The position numbers and the translations under genes were made by a program. Below the pieces are notes generated by a model that saw only the letters and a program-made list of their open reading frames with translations, had not been told where the DNA came from and made no database searches. From assembly GCA_000230935.2 (NCBI GenBank), contig AGIQ01000002.1, forward strand, positions 1,240,001 to 1,304,000: 64,000 nt of DNA, in the 5' to 3' direction. Each line of letters begins with the position of its first letter. Position 1 is the stretch's first letter. The DNA comes from Mycolicibacterium rhodesiae JS60. GTDB lineage: Bacteria > Actinomycetota > Actinomycetes > Mycobacteriales > Mycobacteriaceae. Positions 37,427 to 45,739 of the stretch are shown one piece after another.

Positions 37427-38754
37427 TGTGCTGTTCGGGGACATCGCTGACAGTTGGATGTCTCGGGACATCGCTGACACCTGAGTAGGGCTGGGACCAG
37501 CATGGTTCATGGCCCAGAAGGTGACGGCGATGGATATTCGGATGGCTGCAGCATTGGCTGGCCAGATCGAGAACGTGGCCCAGTTTTGCCGGGACCACCA
37601 GATCAGTCGGGAGACGTTTTACAAGTACCGTCGACGATTCCGTGATAGCGGTATCGAGGGACTGCAGGAGCTCTCCCGGCGCCCGAAGACCTCGCCGGGG
37701 CGGACTCTGGTCGAGGTCGAGGATCTGATCGTGTTGCGGCGCAAGCAGTTGATCGAGGACGGCCGCGATCACGGCGCCCAGTCGATCGTGTGGTCGCTGC
37801 AAGGCGACGGAGTCACGGTGCCCTCGGTCTCGACGGTGTGGCACATCCTGACCCGCCGCGGAGCGATCACCCCGCAGCCCCAGAAACGCCCGAAGTCAGC
37901 GACCAAGCGGTTCGTCTTTGATCGGCCCAACGAGTGCTGGCAGTCCGACTGGACCGGGTGGGCGCTGGCCGACGGCACCCCGGTGGCCATCGCCGGCAGT
38001 CTCGATGACCACTCCCGCTACCTGGTGGGGTTGCGTGCGTGTGCCGGTGACGCCGACGCCGCGCTGGTCTGGGAAGTGATCCTGGCCGGCATCGATGAAT
38101 GCGGGATCCCGTCAATGTCGTTGTCGGATAACGGACTTGTGTATACCGGACGGTTCCGCGCCTATGAATCGGCGTTCGAGTCCAACCTGCGGGCCCTGGG
38201 CGTGCGCACCATCAACTCGGCGCCGTACCACCCGCAGACCTGCGGCAAAATCGAACGGTCCTGGCAGACGCTGAAAAGATGGCTCCGCGCTCGCCCAGCA
38301 CCGGCCACCATCGACGAGCTCAACGGCCTGCTCGAACAGTTCCGCAGCTTCTACAACCACCGGCGGCCCCATCGCGCCCACCGCGGGGCCACCCCCGCCG
38401 AGGTGTTTGGCGCCACCGCCAGGGCCCGACCCGCTGACCGTCCAGTGCCGGCCCCAGTTGTGGTCAGCCGCCACACCGTTGACGCAACCTCGGGATACAT
38501 CTTCGTTGCGCCCTACAAAGTCAACGTCGGCCTGCGCTGGGCCGGACACGACTGCGACGTCATCCGCGATGGTGAGCACATCACCATCCTCAGCGGCACC
38601 ACCCTGGTCCGGTCCTTCACCGCAGACCCCACCCGCAACTACCAACGCAGCGACAAATCCACCCGGACCTACCGCACCCGCGAACCCAAACCGGCACCAT
38701 GAGTGTCAGCGATGTCCCGCGACAAAAGTGTCAGCAATGTCCCGAGACACCACA
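37427..38754 (+). mobile_element. IS481-family insertion sequence, complete (1328 bp)
   Basis: The element is bounded by an exact 15-base direct repeat. Its ends, TGTGCTGTTC... on the left and the reverse complement TGTGGTGTCT... on the right, match at 21 of 26 positions. Each end carries two copies of GGGACATCGCTGACA: on the left at 37438-37452 and 37465-37479, on the right inverted at 38704-38718 and 38729-38743 (one base changed). These are probably transposase binding sites. One intact transposase fills the inside. The intact ends and exact target copies indicate a recent insertion. Confidence 0.9.
37509..38702 (+). CDS. IS481-family DDE transposase
   Basis: This 397-residue protein has an N-terminal helix-turn-helix (AQFCRDHQISRETFYKYRRR) and an integrase core with DDE residues in WQSDWTGW, SLSDNGLVYTGR and CGKIERSWQTLKRWL, followed by the family-typical YNHRRPHRAHRG. 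The frame is full length and undamaged, so it may be active. It starts at ATG 37509 (ATG 37502 is out of frame). Its stop overlaps by four bases the ATG at 38699 that opens the truncated DUF779 gene, so translation could be coupled. Confidence 0.92.
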   Translation: MAQKVTAMDIRMAAALAGQIENVAQFCRDHQISRETFYKYRRRFRDSGIEGLQELSRRPKTSPGRTLVEVEDLIVLRRKQLIEDGRDHGAQSIVWSLQGDGVTVPSVSTVWHILTRRGAITPQPQKRPKSATKRFVFDRPNECWQSDWTGWALADGTPVAIAGSLDDHSRYLVGLRACAGDADAALVWEVILAGIDECGIPSMSLSDNGLVYTGRFRAYESAFESNLRALGVRTINSAPYHPQTCGKIERSWQTLKRWLRARPAPATIDELNGLLEQFRSFYNHRRPHRAHRGATPAEVFGATARARPADRPVPAPVVVSRHTVDATSGYIFVAPYKVNVGLRWAGHDCDVIRDGEHITILSGTTLVRSFTADPTRNYQRSDKSTRTYRTREPKPAP

Positions 38755-39289
38755 CGCCGCACAGCGAACGAAAGCGCGCCGAAATCGCGGGGATGTAGAG
38801 AACACGGCGCCGCCGCGGGCCTTGATCACCGCGGCGGCCGCCGACCTCCTGCACACGCTGCAGGAGCGGCACGGGCCGGTGATGTTCCATCAGTCCGGCG
38901 GCTGCTGCGACGGGTCGTCGCCGATGTGTTACCCCGACGGCGAGTTCATCGTCGGCGACCGCGACGTGCTGCTCGGGGTCCTCGAAAGCGCGCCGGTGTG
39001 GATCTCCGGCCCGCAGTTCGAGACGTGGAAACACACCCAGCTCGTCATCGACGTGGTGCCCGGACGCGGTGGCGGCTTCAGCCTCGAAACTCCGGAGGGC
39101 ATACGCTTTCTCAGCCGCGGGCGGGCGTTCACCGATGCGGAGAACGCGTTGCTGACCGACTCCCCGCCGCTGACAGGGGCCGACTACGAGCGGGGTGCGC
39201 GGCCCCCCGAACGGACCGACCTGGTGGTCGCCGAGGCCGCCGACGCCTGCGCAATCCCTGGTCGGCACGCCGGAGTCGTTCAGCCGTAG
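38699..39289 (+). CDS. DUF779 protein (Rv0459-like), start supplied by the insertion sequence
   Basis: The conserved part, from about ALITAAAADLLHTLQERHG through MFHQSGGCCDGSSPMCYPDG and TWKHTQLVIDVVPGRGGGFS, is intact and matches DUF779 of the aldehyde dehydrogenase operon (Rv0459). The Cys-Cys and Cys residues may bind metal. The open frame now begins at ATG 38699 within the right end of the insertion sequence and passes in frame through the target duplication, adding an alien N-terminal leader. TTG 38821 is an alternative internal start. Its role in the aldehyde dehydrogenase operon is unknown. Confidence 0.82.
   Translation: MSVSDVPRQKCQQCPETPHAAQRTKARRNRGDVENTAPPRALITAAAADLLHTLQERHGPVMFHQSGGCCDGSSPMCYPDGEFIVGDRDVLLGVLESAPVWISGPQFETWKHTQLVIDVVPGRGGGFSLETPEGIRFLSRGRAFTDAENALLTDSPPLTGADYERGARPPERTDLVVAEAADACAIPGRHAGVVQP
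38755..38769 (+). repeat. Target-site duplication, right copy
   Basis: CGCCGCACAGCGAAC is identical to the left copy at 37412-37426 and lies inside the DUF779 frame. Confidence 0.88.
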
Positions 39290-39318
39290 TCGGCTCGACG
39301 GCAAGTACCCTCGTAAGC

Positions 39319-39597
39319 GTGATACCCCTGCCTCGGGCATGGCTGCTCACAAGTGCGTTGCTGGTCGGAACCGTGACCGGTCTGGTCGCCGCTGTCGTGG
39401 CCACCGTATTGATAAAGACCCCGGTTCGCCCCGATCTCGTGGTGGGCTTGGTGGTGGCGGTCCCCAGTTCGATCGGGATGCAGCTCATCCTGTTTTCTGG
39501 TCGGCGCTGGGTCACCACCATGGGGGCGTTCATCCTGGCGATGGCGCCGGGCTGGTTGGGGGCCTTGGTTCTGGTTCAGGTGGTGTCCAGTGGCTGA
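39319..39597 (+). CDS. Small three-span membrane protein (Rv0460-like)
   Basis: This 92-residue hydrophobic protein starts at GTG 39319 and has three membrane segments: WLLTSALLVGTVTGLVAAVV, LVVGLVVAVPSSIGMQLILF, and FILAMAPGWLGALVLVQVV. No family is recognised beyond positional agreement with the small membrane gene Rv0460. It overlaps the next gene by eight bases. Confidence 0.72.
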   Translation: MIPLPRAWLLTSALLVGTVTGLVAAVVATVLIKTPVRPDLVVGLVVAVPSSIGMQLILFSGRRWVTTMGAFILAMAPGWLGALVLVQVVSSG

Positions 39598-40144
39598 CAA
39601 AACGTCCCTTCCGTCGACCGAGCCGCATCACGCGCCGATTTTCGACACCGGACCGCACCCAGACGTTCTCAAGGCGCTGACCGACGAGCCCGAGGCGGAG
39701 ATCTCGGGACCGTCCATTGCGTTCAGCGAACTGGAGAGCTTCGACACCGATGCGTTCCTGCGCCCGGTCAACGGGTCCCTTCACGCCGAACCGGTCGTGG
39801 TGCTGCCCTCGGTCACCGCGACGACGGGCTCGTATCAGTTCGTGAAGAGGTGGCAGTTCGTGTTCATCGTGGCCGCGGTCTGGGTGCTGGCGGCGGCCGC
39901 CGGCCTTGGCTGCTACTTCTGGTGGTACACATCGCTGAACAAGACCCCCGCGGTGTTCTTCGTGCTGATCTATCTGATCGTCTGCTCGGTCGGCAGCATG
40001 CTGGTTTCCATGGTGCAGAACCGGCCATCGGTAACGGCGCTGGCCATCGCCCTGATGTCGGCGCCACTGGCCTCGGTGGCCGCCGCCGCGCTACTGCACG
40101 GTGCCTACTACTTCGAATGGATCGCCCGCCCGACGATAGGCTGA
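39590..40144 (+). CDS. Membrane protein with acidic N-terminal region (Rv0461-like)
   Basis: This 184-residue protein starts at GTG 39590. About 85 N-terminal residues are soluble and acidic ([20 protein letters not shown]); then come three hydrophobic segments ([36 protein letters not shown], and [20 protein letters not shown]). The location directly before lpdC agrees with Rv0461. The function is unknown. Confidence 0.75.
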   Translation: MADKTSLPSTEPHHAPIFDTGPHPDVLKALTDEPEAEISGPSIAFSELESFDTDAFLRPVNGSLHAEPVVVLPSVTATTGSYQFVKRWQFVFIVAAVWVLAAAAGLGCYFWWYTSLNKTPAVFFVLIYLIVCSVGSMLVSMVQNRPSVTALAIALMSAPLASVAAAALLHGAYYFEWIARPTIG

Positions 40145-40148
40145 CGAC

Positions 40149-41543
40149 GTGACCCACTATGACGTCGTCGTTCTCGGAGCAGGTCCCGGCGGGTACGTAG
40201 CGGCCATTCGCGCCGCCCAGCTCGGGCTGAATACCGCCATCATCGAACCCAAGTATTGGGGCGGAGTCTGCCTCAATGTCGGATGCATTCCGTCGAAGGC
40301 GTTGCTGCGCAACGCCGAGCTGGCCCACATCTTCACCAAGGAAGCCAAGACGTTCGGCATCAGCGGGGAGGCCACCTTCGACTACGGAGCCGCCTTCGAC
40401 CGCAGCCGCAAGGTCGCCGACGGCCGGGTGGCCGGTGTGCACTTCTTGATGAAGAAGAACAAGATCACCGAGATCCATGGCTACGGGAAGTTCACCGGCC
40501 CGAACAGCATCGAGGTCGATCTCAACGAAGGTGGTACGGAGAAGGTCGAGTTCGACAACGCGATCATCGCGACGGGCTCCAGCACCCGGCTGGTGCCGGG
40601 CACGTCGCTGTCGAAGAACGTGGTCACCTACGAAGAGCAGATCCTGTCCCGGGAGCTGCCGAAATCCATGGTGATCGCGGGGGCCGGTGCGATCGGCATG
40701 GAATTCGCCTACGTGTTCAAGAACTACGGAGTCGACGTCACCATCGTCGAGTTCCTGCCCCGCGCACTGCCGAACGAGGACGCCGAGGTCTCCAAGGAGA
40801 TCGAGAAGCAGTACAAGAAGTTGGGCGTCAAGATCCTCACCGGCACCAAGGTGGAATCCATCGACGACGATGGATCGACCGTCACCGTGACGGTCAGCAA
40901 GGACGGCAAGACCGAGGAGCTCAAGGCCGATAAGGTGTTGCAGGCCATCGGTTTTGGCCCCAACGTCGAAGGTTTCGGTTTGGACAAGGCCGGCGTGGCG
41001 CTCACCGACCGCAAGGCCATCGGCATCGATGACTACATGCGCACCAACGTCGGCCACATCTATGCCATCGGCGATGTCACCGGCAAGCTCCAGCTGGCGC
41101 ACGTGGCCGAGGCGATGGGTGTGGTGGCCGCCGAGACCATCGCCGGTGCCGAGACGCTGGCGCTCGGTGACTACCGGATGATGCCGCGGGCCACGTTCTG
41201 CCAGCCGCAGGTGGCCAGCTTCGGTCTCACCGAGGAGCAGGCTCGCGACGAGGGTTACGACGTCGTCGTCGCCAAGTTCCCGTTCACCGCCAACGGCAAG
41301 GCCCACGGCTTGGCCGACCCCACCGGCTTCGTGAAGCTCATCGCCGACAAGAAGCACCTCGAGCTCATCGGCGGGCATCTGATCGGGCCGGACGTCTCGG
41401 AGCTTCTGCCGGAGCTGACGCTGGCACAGAAGTGGGACCTGACGGCCACCGAGCTCGCCCGCAACGTGCACACCCATCCGACACTGTCAGAGGCACTGCA
41501 GGAATGCTTCCACGGTCTCGCCGGCCACATGATCAACTTTTGA
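40149..41543 (+). CDS. lpdC: Dihydrolipoamide dehydrogenase
   Basis: This 464-residue flavoprotein starts at GTG 40149. It has the FAD motif [20 protein letters not shown], the redox-active disulfide in [13 protein letters not shown], the NAD motif [12 protein letters not shown], and the C-terminal His-Glu pair [10 protein letters not shown]. It is the E3 component of the pyruvate/oxoglutarate dehydrogenase and peroxiredoxin-reductase systems in mycobacteria. The sequence and position match Rv0462. Confidence 0.96.
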   Translation: MTHYDVVVLGAGPGGYVAAIRAAQLGLNTAIIEPKYWGGVCLNVGCIPSKALLRNAELAHIFTKEAKTFGISGEATFDYGAAFDRSRKVADGRVAGVHFLMKKNKITEIHGYGKFTGPNSIEVDLNEGGTEKVEFDNAIIATGSSTRLVPGTSLSKNVVTYEEQILSRELPKSMVIAGAGAIGMEFAYVFKNYGVDVTIVEFLPRALPNEDAEVSKEIEKQYKKLGVKILTGTKVESIDDDGSTVTVTVSKDGKTEELKADKVLQAIGFGPNVEGFGLDKAGVALTDRKAIGIDDYMRTNVGHIYAIGDVTGKLQLAHVAEAMGVVAAETIAGAETLALGDYRMMPRATFCQPQVASFGLTEEQARDEGYDVVVAKFPFTANGKAHGLADPTGFVKLIADKKHLELIGGHLIGPDVSELLPELTLAQKWDLTATELARNVHTHPTLSEALQECFHGLAGHMINF

Positions 41544-41809
41544 GACCGACGCTGATCGCCGGTATCGGTGGACTTGTGGTCGGCCACATCCTGTGGCTGA
41601 TCGGCATTTCCGTCGCGACCAACGGCGACGACGTCAGCTTCTGGGTGCTGATCCTGTCGGCGGTCATTGCGGTCGTGGCCGCCGTCGTCGGCTTGGTGGC
41701 GTGGCGGAAATACCAGCGTAAGCAGATGGTGTGGGCGGCGTTCCTGGGCTGTGTCCCGGTGTCGCCGGTGATCTTCACCCTGATCGTGCTCGGCGTCACC
41801 TACCTGTAG
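41540..41809 (+). CDS. Small membrane protein downstream of lpdC (Rv0463-like)
   Basis: This 89-residue protein has three hydrophobic segments: [39 protein letters not shown], and [16 protein letters not shown]. The best start is TTG 41540, overlapping the lpdC stop. A damaged partial copy of this gene is found at 43186-43266. It corresponds to Rv0463 by place. Confidence 0.72.
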   Translation: MRPTLIAGIGGLVVGHILWLIGISVATNGDDVSFWVLILSAVIAVVAAVVGLVAWRKYQRKQMVWAAFLGCVPVSPVIFTLIVLGVTYL

Positions 41810-41863
41810 ACGAGCGATAGCGATTCGCCCTCCGGGTGGCGGTGACGGTGCTTGACTGGCGCG

Positions 41864-43033
41864 ATGGGTGGGAGGGTTGCCAGTAACCCACTCCTTGAGT
41901 GGTGGCGCGAGCGCGACGATTACCAGTGGCGCGTCGATTTTCTGCGCAGCCGCGGACTGCTGCCGACCCTGCGCTGGATGATCGCCGGTGTGGGCGCGAT
42001 GATGGGCCTGCTCGCGGCGTGGAACGTCGTGGTGTCTCCGGGACCCGACGACCCGATATTCCGGATCGGCTGGGCGGTGGTGGCTGTCGTCGCGCTGGGC
42101 GTTGCGGCGCGGTGGGCATTTCTGCCGTGGCCGACAGCGCGTGCCTCGGCTGCCCTGGTGATGATCGTCGACGTCAACGTGACGCTGTCTTCGCTGCTGT
42201 TCGGCGACCCGAACCAGGCCCTGTCCGGGATCACCCTGTTGCTGGGCATGGGTGGCTACGTGGTGTTCTTCCACGGACCTCGGCTGCACCTGGTTCACAT
42301 CGGGTGGTGCATCGTCTCGGTGGCGATTATCGCGGTATGGCTCACTATCTCCAACCCCGCACACGGGCTGCACCTCGGTGTGTCCCGGGCGGTGATTGCG
42401 CTGGTGGTGACGGTGTGTTACCTGCCGTTTCTGCAGTTCGGGTTCTGGCTGTTGCAGGGCAGTTCGAAACTATCGCTGACCGATCCGTTGACCGAACTGA
42501 CCAATCGTCGCGGGTTGGCGGTGTCAATGAAACGGCTCAACGCGACTGCGCCCACAGATTCCGACCTGTGCGCACTGCTGATCGACGTCGACGACTTCAA
42601 GGTGGTCAACGACACCCTCGGCCACGCCGTCGGTGACGAAGTGCTCATCCGCACCGCACGCCTGATCCGGTCCAGCGTGCGCGCAGACGCGGTCGTCGTG
42701 CGCTGGGGCGGCGAGGAGTTCCTCGTCGTGGACCGGATCCGGCCGGGTCAGGCGTGCGCGGTCGCCGAACGCATCCGTGCCGCCGTGTCGGCCGCCGCCG
42801 ACCCGGCCATCACCGCGAGCATCGGCCTGGCGACCTGCACCGGCTCCGACCTGGATCTCATCGAGATGATCTCGGCCGCCGACGCGGCGATGTACGAGGC
42901 GAAGGCAAGGGGCGGGGATCGGGTCGTCGTGGCGGCCGCAAACACTGACGCTGCCGGTCGGCGGCGGGCTGCGCATCACACGGCCCAGGACGGCGAGACT
43001 CCCGCTCAGTCCGGAAAGTCCAGCGGCACCTGA
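41864..43033 (+). CDS. Membrane-bound GGDEF diguanylate cyclase
   Basis: This 389-residue protein starts at ATG 41864. Residues up to about 205 hold several membrane spans; the C-terminal GGDEF domain starts near LTDPLTELTNRRGL and has RWGGEEF as active site and DVDDFKVVNDTLGH as the metal/nucleotide loop. It should therefore make cyclic di-GMP. The feedback I-site RxxD is changed: the residues before the active site read RADAVVVRW, so product inhibition may be lost. The last residues (QSGKSSGT) are read from the antisense of a gene remnant, so the natural C-terminus may have been lost. Confidence 0.85.
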   Translation: MGGRVASNPLLEWWRERDDYQWRVDFLRSRGLLPTLRWMIAGVGAMMGLLAAWNVVVSPGPDDPIFRIGWAVVAVVALGVAARWAFLPWPTARASAALVMIVDVNVTLSSLLFGDPNQALSGITLLLGMGGYVVFFHGPRLHLVHIGWCIVSVAIIAVWLTISNPAHGLHLGVSRAVIALVVTVCYLPFLQFGFWLLQGSSKLSLTDPLTELTNRRGLAVSMKRLNATAPTDSDLCALLIDVDDFKVVNDTLGHAVGDEVLIRTARLIRSSVRADAVVVRWGGEEFLVVDRIRPGQACAVAERIRAAVSAAADPAITASIGLATCTGSDLDLIEMISAADAAMYEAKARGGDRVVVAAANTDAAGRRRAAHHTAQDGETPAQSGKSSGT

Positions 43034-43112
43034 AGCGCCGCGATCGTCGCGGCCACACCGTCGTATTGTGCTGCAAGCAAACAGAATTCGATCAACTGCG
43101 GAGTGGTCAGCT
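43006..43112 (-). pseudogene. Remnant: C-terminus of a carboxymuconolactone-decarboxylase paralogue
   Basis: The minus strand reads LIEFCLLAAQYDGVAATIAA then PLDFPD and stop, aligned in order with the end of the intact gene at 43655-44191 (IIEFCALAGHYDAIAGILAT then PMDFPD). The two differ at many positions, so this is an old, diverged copy. It overlaps the end of the diguanylate cyclase gene. Confidence 0.75.
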
Positions 43113-43115
43113 ACG

Positions 43116-43190
43116 GACGACAAGTGATTGCCGATCTCCAGAGTGCGAGACGCCGGGGCGTACCGGTGCAGCACAGTGTCGCCGAGGTCG
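43116..43190 (-). pseudogene. Remnant: internal ramB fragment
   Basis: The minus strand encodes LHRYAPASRTLEIGNHLSS, matching LHRYDPASRTLEISNNLSS of the intact RamB (44191-45615). Only about 25 codons remain. Its order relative to the carboxymuconolactone-type remnant repeats that of the intact pair. Confidence 0.75.
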
Positions 43191-43266
43191 GCTTCGTGGC
43201 GTGGCGGAACTACCAGCGCAAGCAGATGGTGTGGGCGGCATCGTGCTCGGCGTCACCTAGCTGTAG
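43186..43266 (+). pseudogene. Remnant: partial copy of the small membrane gene at 41540-41809
   Basis: The plus strand reads [18 protein letters not shown], matching [18 protein letters not shown] of the intact protein. It then jumps to the final IVLGVT region, losing about 45 bases, and has a stop where the intact gene has Tyr. Confidence 0.72.
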
Positions 43267-43380
43267 CGACCTACCTACCAGCCGTTGGTCAGCTTCGTTA
43301 CAGCCTGCCTCAAGCTTTGTGGGGTCCACTCTCTTCACACCGGCGACCACACCTGGCGCCGACTGTGAAACGGGGGCGGC

Positions 43381-43647
43381 ATGGCTGCATCGGCACGTGG
43401 TGGGCGTATCAAAATTCTGCTGGCAGTGGTGGGCGGCGCTGCGGTGGTGGCGATGGGTGGATGGTCCGCGGCGTTCGGCGACGGCATCACGGTGGACACA
43501 TCGCCGGTGGCCGCGCCGATCATGCCGGGCCCGATGACGGTGGGCGACACGGTGACAACCACGATCGTGCCCGTGGCACTCCCGGGCACGGTGTTGCCCA
43601 CCGAGAAGGCAGTGGTGACGCACAAGGCCCAGCCTTACAAGGGGTAG
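43381..43647 (+). CDS. Small secreted or membrane-anchored protein
   Basis: This 88-residue protein has one N-terminal hydrophobic segment (IKILLAVVGGAAVVAMGGWS) after a basic lead, then a Thr/Val/Pro-rich mature part. It resembles small exported mycobacterial proteins but no family is known to me. It starts at ATG 43381 and is convergent with the carboxymuconolactone-type gene, seven bases apart. Confidence 0.65.
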   Translation: MAASARGGRIKILLAVVGGAAVVAMGGWSAAFGDGITVDTSPVAAPIMPGPMTVGDTVTTTIVPVALPGTVLPTEKAVVTHKAQPYKG

Positions 43648-43654
43648 CCCGGCC

Positions 43655-44191
43655 CTAGTCGGGAAAGTCCATCGGAACGTTCAGCGTGGCCAGGATGCCG
43701 GCGATTGCATCGTAATGTCCTGCCAGGGCGCAGAATTCGATGATCTGCTCACGGGTCAGGTGCGTCGACAGCCCGGCGAATGTGTCGTCGCTGAGATCCC
43801 GGTTGAGTACGAACTCATCGACCGCCGTGACGAGGGCACGCTGGCGATCGGTCAAACCCGGCGCGGTCGGGCCGGCAAAGATCTTGTCCTGTAACGCAGA
43901 ATCAAGCCCTCGGGTTCTGGCCAGCCGGCGGTGCTGCTGCAACTCGTACTCCGAGTTTCGCAGGTGACCCACCCGCAGGATCACCAGCTCCTTGTCGCGC
44001 TTGGGGAGCTTGCCCCAGTTCAGCAGGACGTGCGAATACGGCAGAAATGACAGGAACAGCAACTTGTGTTGACCCAGGACTTCGAACAGGTGCATGTGCG
44101 GAGCCCGTATCGCGCGGGCGCCCAATCGGGAGATCCCCCAGTTGAGCAAGCCGAGCTCGCGCCGGCCGCCGGGCGGAATGCGTTGACCCAT
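43655..44191 (-). CDS. Carboxymuconolactone-decarboxylase/AhpD-like protein (Rv0464c-like)
   Basis: This 178-residue helical protein starts at ATG 44191. It has the family core LVILRVGHLRNSEYELQQH, with the histidine present but the CxxC of AhpD peroxidases absent. It therefore probably lacks AhpD disulfide-reductase activity. Its start overlaps the ramB stop (TGATG), so the two are translationally coupled, as for Rv0465c-Rv0464c. The substrate is unknown. Confidence 0.85.
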   Translation of the reverse strand: MGQRIPPGGRRELGLLNWGISRLGARAIRAPHMHLFEVLGQHKLLFLSFLPYSHVLLNWGKLPKRDKELVILRVGHLRNSEYELQQHRRLARTRGLDSALQDKIFAGPTAPGLTDRQRALVTAVDEFVLNRDLSDDTFAGLSTHLTREQIIEFCALAGHYDAIAGILATLNVPMDFPD

Positions 44192-45615
44192 CAAGACTCC
44201 TTGACCAAATAGGGTGACACCGTGCTGCGGTGCTCGTCGAGATCCAGCGCGCGGCCCAGTGCCGGGAAGGCCCGCTGCGGGCAGTTGTCGCGCTCACACA
44301 CGCGGCAGCCCGCCCCGATCGGCGTCGCGCTGTCCGACGACAGGTCGAGGCCCTTCGAGTAGACCAGCCTGCTGGCGTGCCGGGCTTCGCACCCCAGGCC
44401 GATCGCGAACGTCTTGACCGGCTGGCCGTATCGGGACGCTCGTCGTTCCACGGTACGGGCCACCCACATGTAGCTCTGCCCGTCGGGCATCTGGGCCATC
44501 TGCACTCCGATCTTGCCCGGGTTGGCGAACGTCTCGTAAACGTTCCACAGCGGGCAGGTACCCCCGGCGGAGGAGAAGTGAAAGCCGGTGGCGGACTGGC
44601 GTTTCGACATGTTGCCCGCCCTGTCCACCCGGACGAATGAGAACGGGACGCCGCGCATCGACGGCCGCTGCAGCGTTGAGAGCCGGTGGCAGATCGTCTC
44701 GTAGCTCACCTGGTAGAAGGCCGAGAGCCGTTCGATGTCGTAGCGGAAGGTGTCGGCCATGTTGTGGAACTGCCCGTAGGGCAGCACCGTCGCGGCGGCA
44801 GAATAGTTGGCCAGTCCGAGCCGGGCGAGCTTGCGGGATTCCTCGCTGGTGAACTTGCCTTCGTCCACCAACCGGTCGATGAGGTCGCCGAACTCCAAGT
44901 ACGCCAGCTCGGTTGCCATCTTGAAGACCTGCTGACCCGACGACAGGTTGTTACTGATCTCCAGAGTGCGAGACGCCGGGTCGTAGCGGTGCAGCACCGT
45001 GTCGCCGAGATCGATGCGGCGGATGATGTGCACACCGTGCACCATGGTCAACCGGTCGGAGAGCTCTCGCGCCAACTCCGCGCGGTGCATCCGCATCCGA
45101 ACGGTGAGGTCCTCGGCGGCGGTATCGAGTTCGTGCAGATAGTTCTGCCGTTGATAGAAGTAGTCCCGGACTTCCTCGTGCGGCATCGAAATCGATCCGG
45201 TGCCGCTGCCTCCGGTGTTGATGCTGAAGCGGTCCTCGGTGGCGGCGGCCAGCTGTGCTGTGGTGATCCGATAGCGGCGGTGCAGGTTGACGATCGCGCG
45301 GGCGACGGCGGGATGGGCGTTGACGATGTCGGCGACCTCGGACATGTCGACGTCGAGATCCAGGTCGCGGTCCATCGTGACCTCGCGGAGTTCGGCCACC
45401 AGCCGGGTGTCGTCCTGGGACGCGAAGAAGGTGGCGTCGACCCCGAACACTTCGGTGATGCGCAGCAGCACCGCGACGGTCAGCGGCCGGACGTCGTGCT
45501 CGATCTGGTTGAGATAGCTCGGCGAGATCTCGAGCATCTGCGCCAACGCCGCCTGGCTGAATCCACGTTCGCTGCGCAGTTGGCGTATCCGGGATCCGAC
45601 GAACGTTTTGGACAC
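44191..45615 (-). CDS. ramB: RamB transcriptional regulator of acetate/glyoxylate metabolism
   Basis: This 474-residue regulator has an N-terminal XRE helix-turn-helix (FSQAALAQMLEISPSYLNQI), an IrrE/ImmA-like central domain (ATELAYLEFGDLIDRLV region) and a Cys-rich C-terminal domain (GAGCRVCERDNCPQRAF) typical of short-chain fatty acyl regulators. It matches Rv0465c (RamB), which controls isocitrate lyase and itself. The ramB start region contains an inverted TTGCGAA/TTCGCA pair like the motif before aceA. It is divergent from the thioesterase gene. Confidence 0.95.
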   Translation of the reverse strand: MSKTFVGSRIRQLRSERGFSQAALAQMLEISPSYLNQIEHDVRPLTVAVLLRITEVFGVDATFFASQDDTRLVAELREVTMDRDLDLDVDMSEVADIVNAHPAVARAIVNLHRRYRITTAQLAAATEDRFSINTGGSGTGSISMPHEEVRDYFYQRQNYLHELDTAAEDLTVRMRMHRAELARELSDRLTMVHGVHIIRRIDLGDTVLHRYDPASRTLEISNNLSSGQQVFKMATELAYLEFGDLIDRLVDEGKFTSEESRKLARLGLANYSAAATVLPYGQFHNMADTFRYDIERLSAFYQVSYETICHRLSTLQRPSMRGVPFSFVRVDRAGNMSKRQSATGFHFSSAGGTCPLWNVYETFANPGKIGVQMAQMPDGQSYMWVARTVERRASRYGQPVKTFAIGLGCEARHASRLVYSKGLDLSSDSATPIGAGCRVCERDNCPQRAFPALGRALDLDEHRSTVSPYLVKES

Positions 45616-45630
45616 TCACTCAGCCTACCG

Positions 45631-45665
45631 ACGGTTGCGAAGAGTGTCTTCGCAGCGTTGGCAAC
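45631..45665. promoter_or_regulatory. Candidate RamB autoregulatory site
   Basis: TTGCGAA at 45635-45641 and TTCGCA at 45649-45654 form an inverted repeat with seven bases between, between ramB and the thioesterase gene. The same heptamer in both directions occurs before aceA. Binding by RamB is inferred from known RamB control of both genes. Confidence 0.5.
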
Positions 45666-45739
45666 GCAGGCTGGTTGGCATTCACAAGGGCCTTTGGCAT
45701 GATCGCGCTGGGGCGGGGATGGGGAGAGGACGACCGACG

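Larger units (their letters stand above)
43034..43380. other. Gene-poor gap made of gene remnants
   Basis: This 347-base stretch holds three remnants (listed separately) up to 43266. After that, to 43380, only the upstream region of the small exported protein is seen. Confidence 0.7.

Noticed and set aside
39319..39597. Long frame continuing upstream to 38407 as one protein
   Set aside because: The extended N-terminus is a shadow of the transposase and DUF779 genes; GTG 39319 gives a normal small membrane protein.
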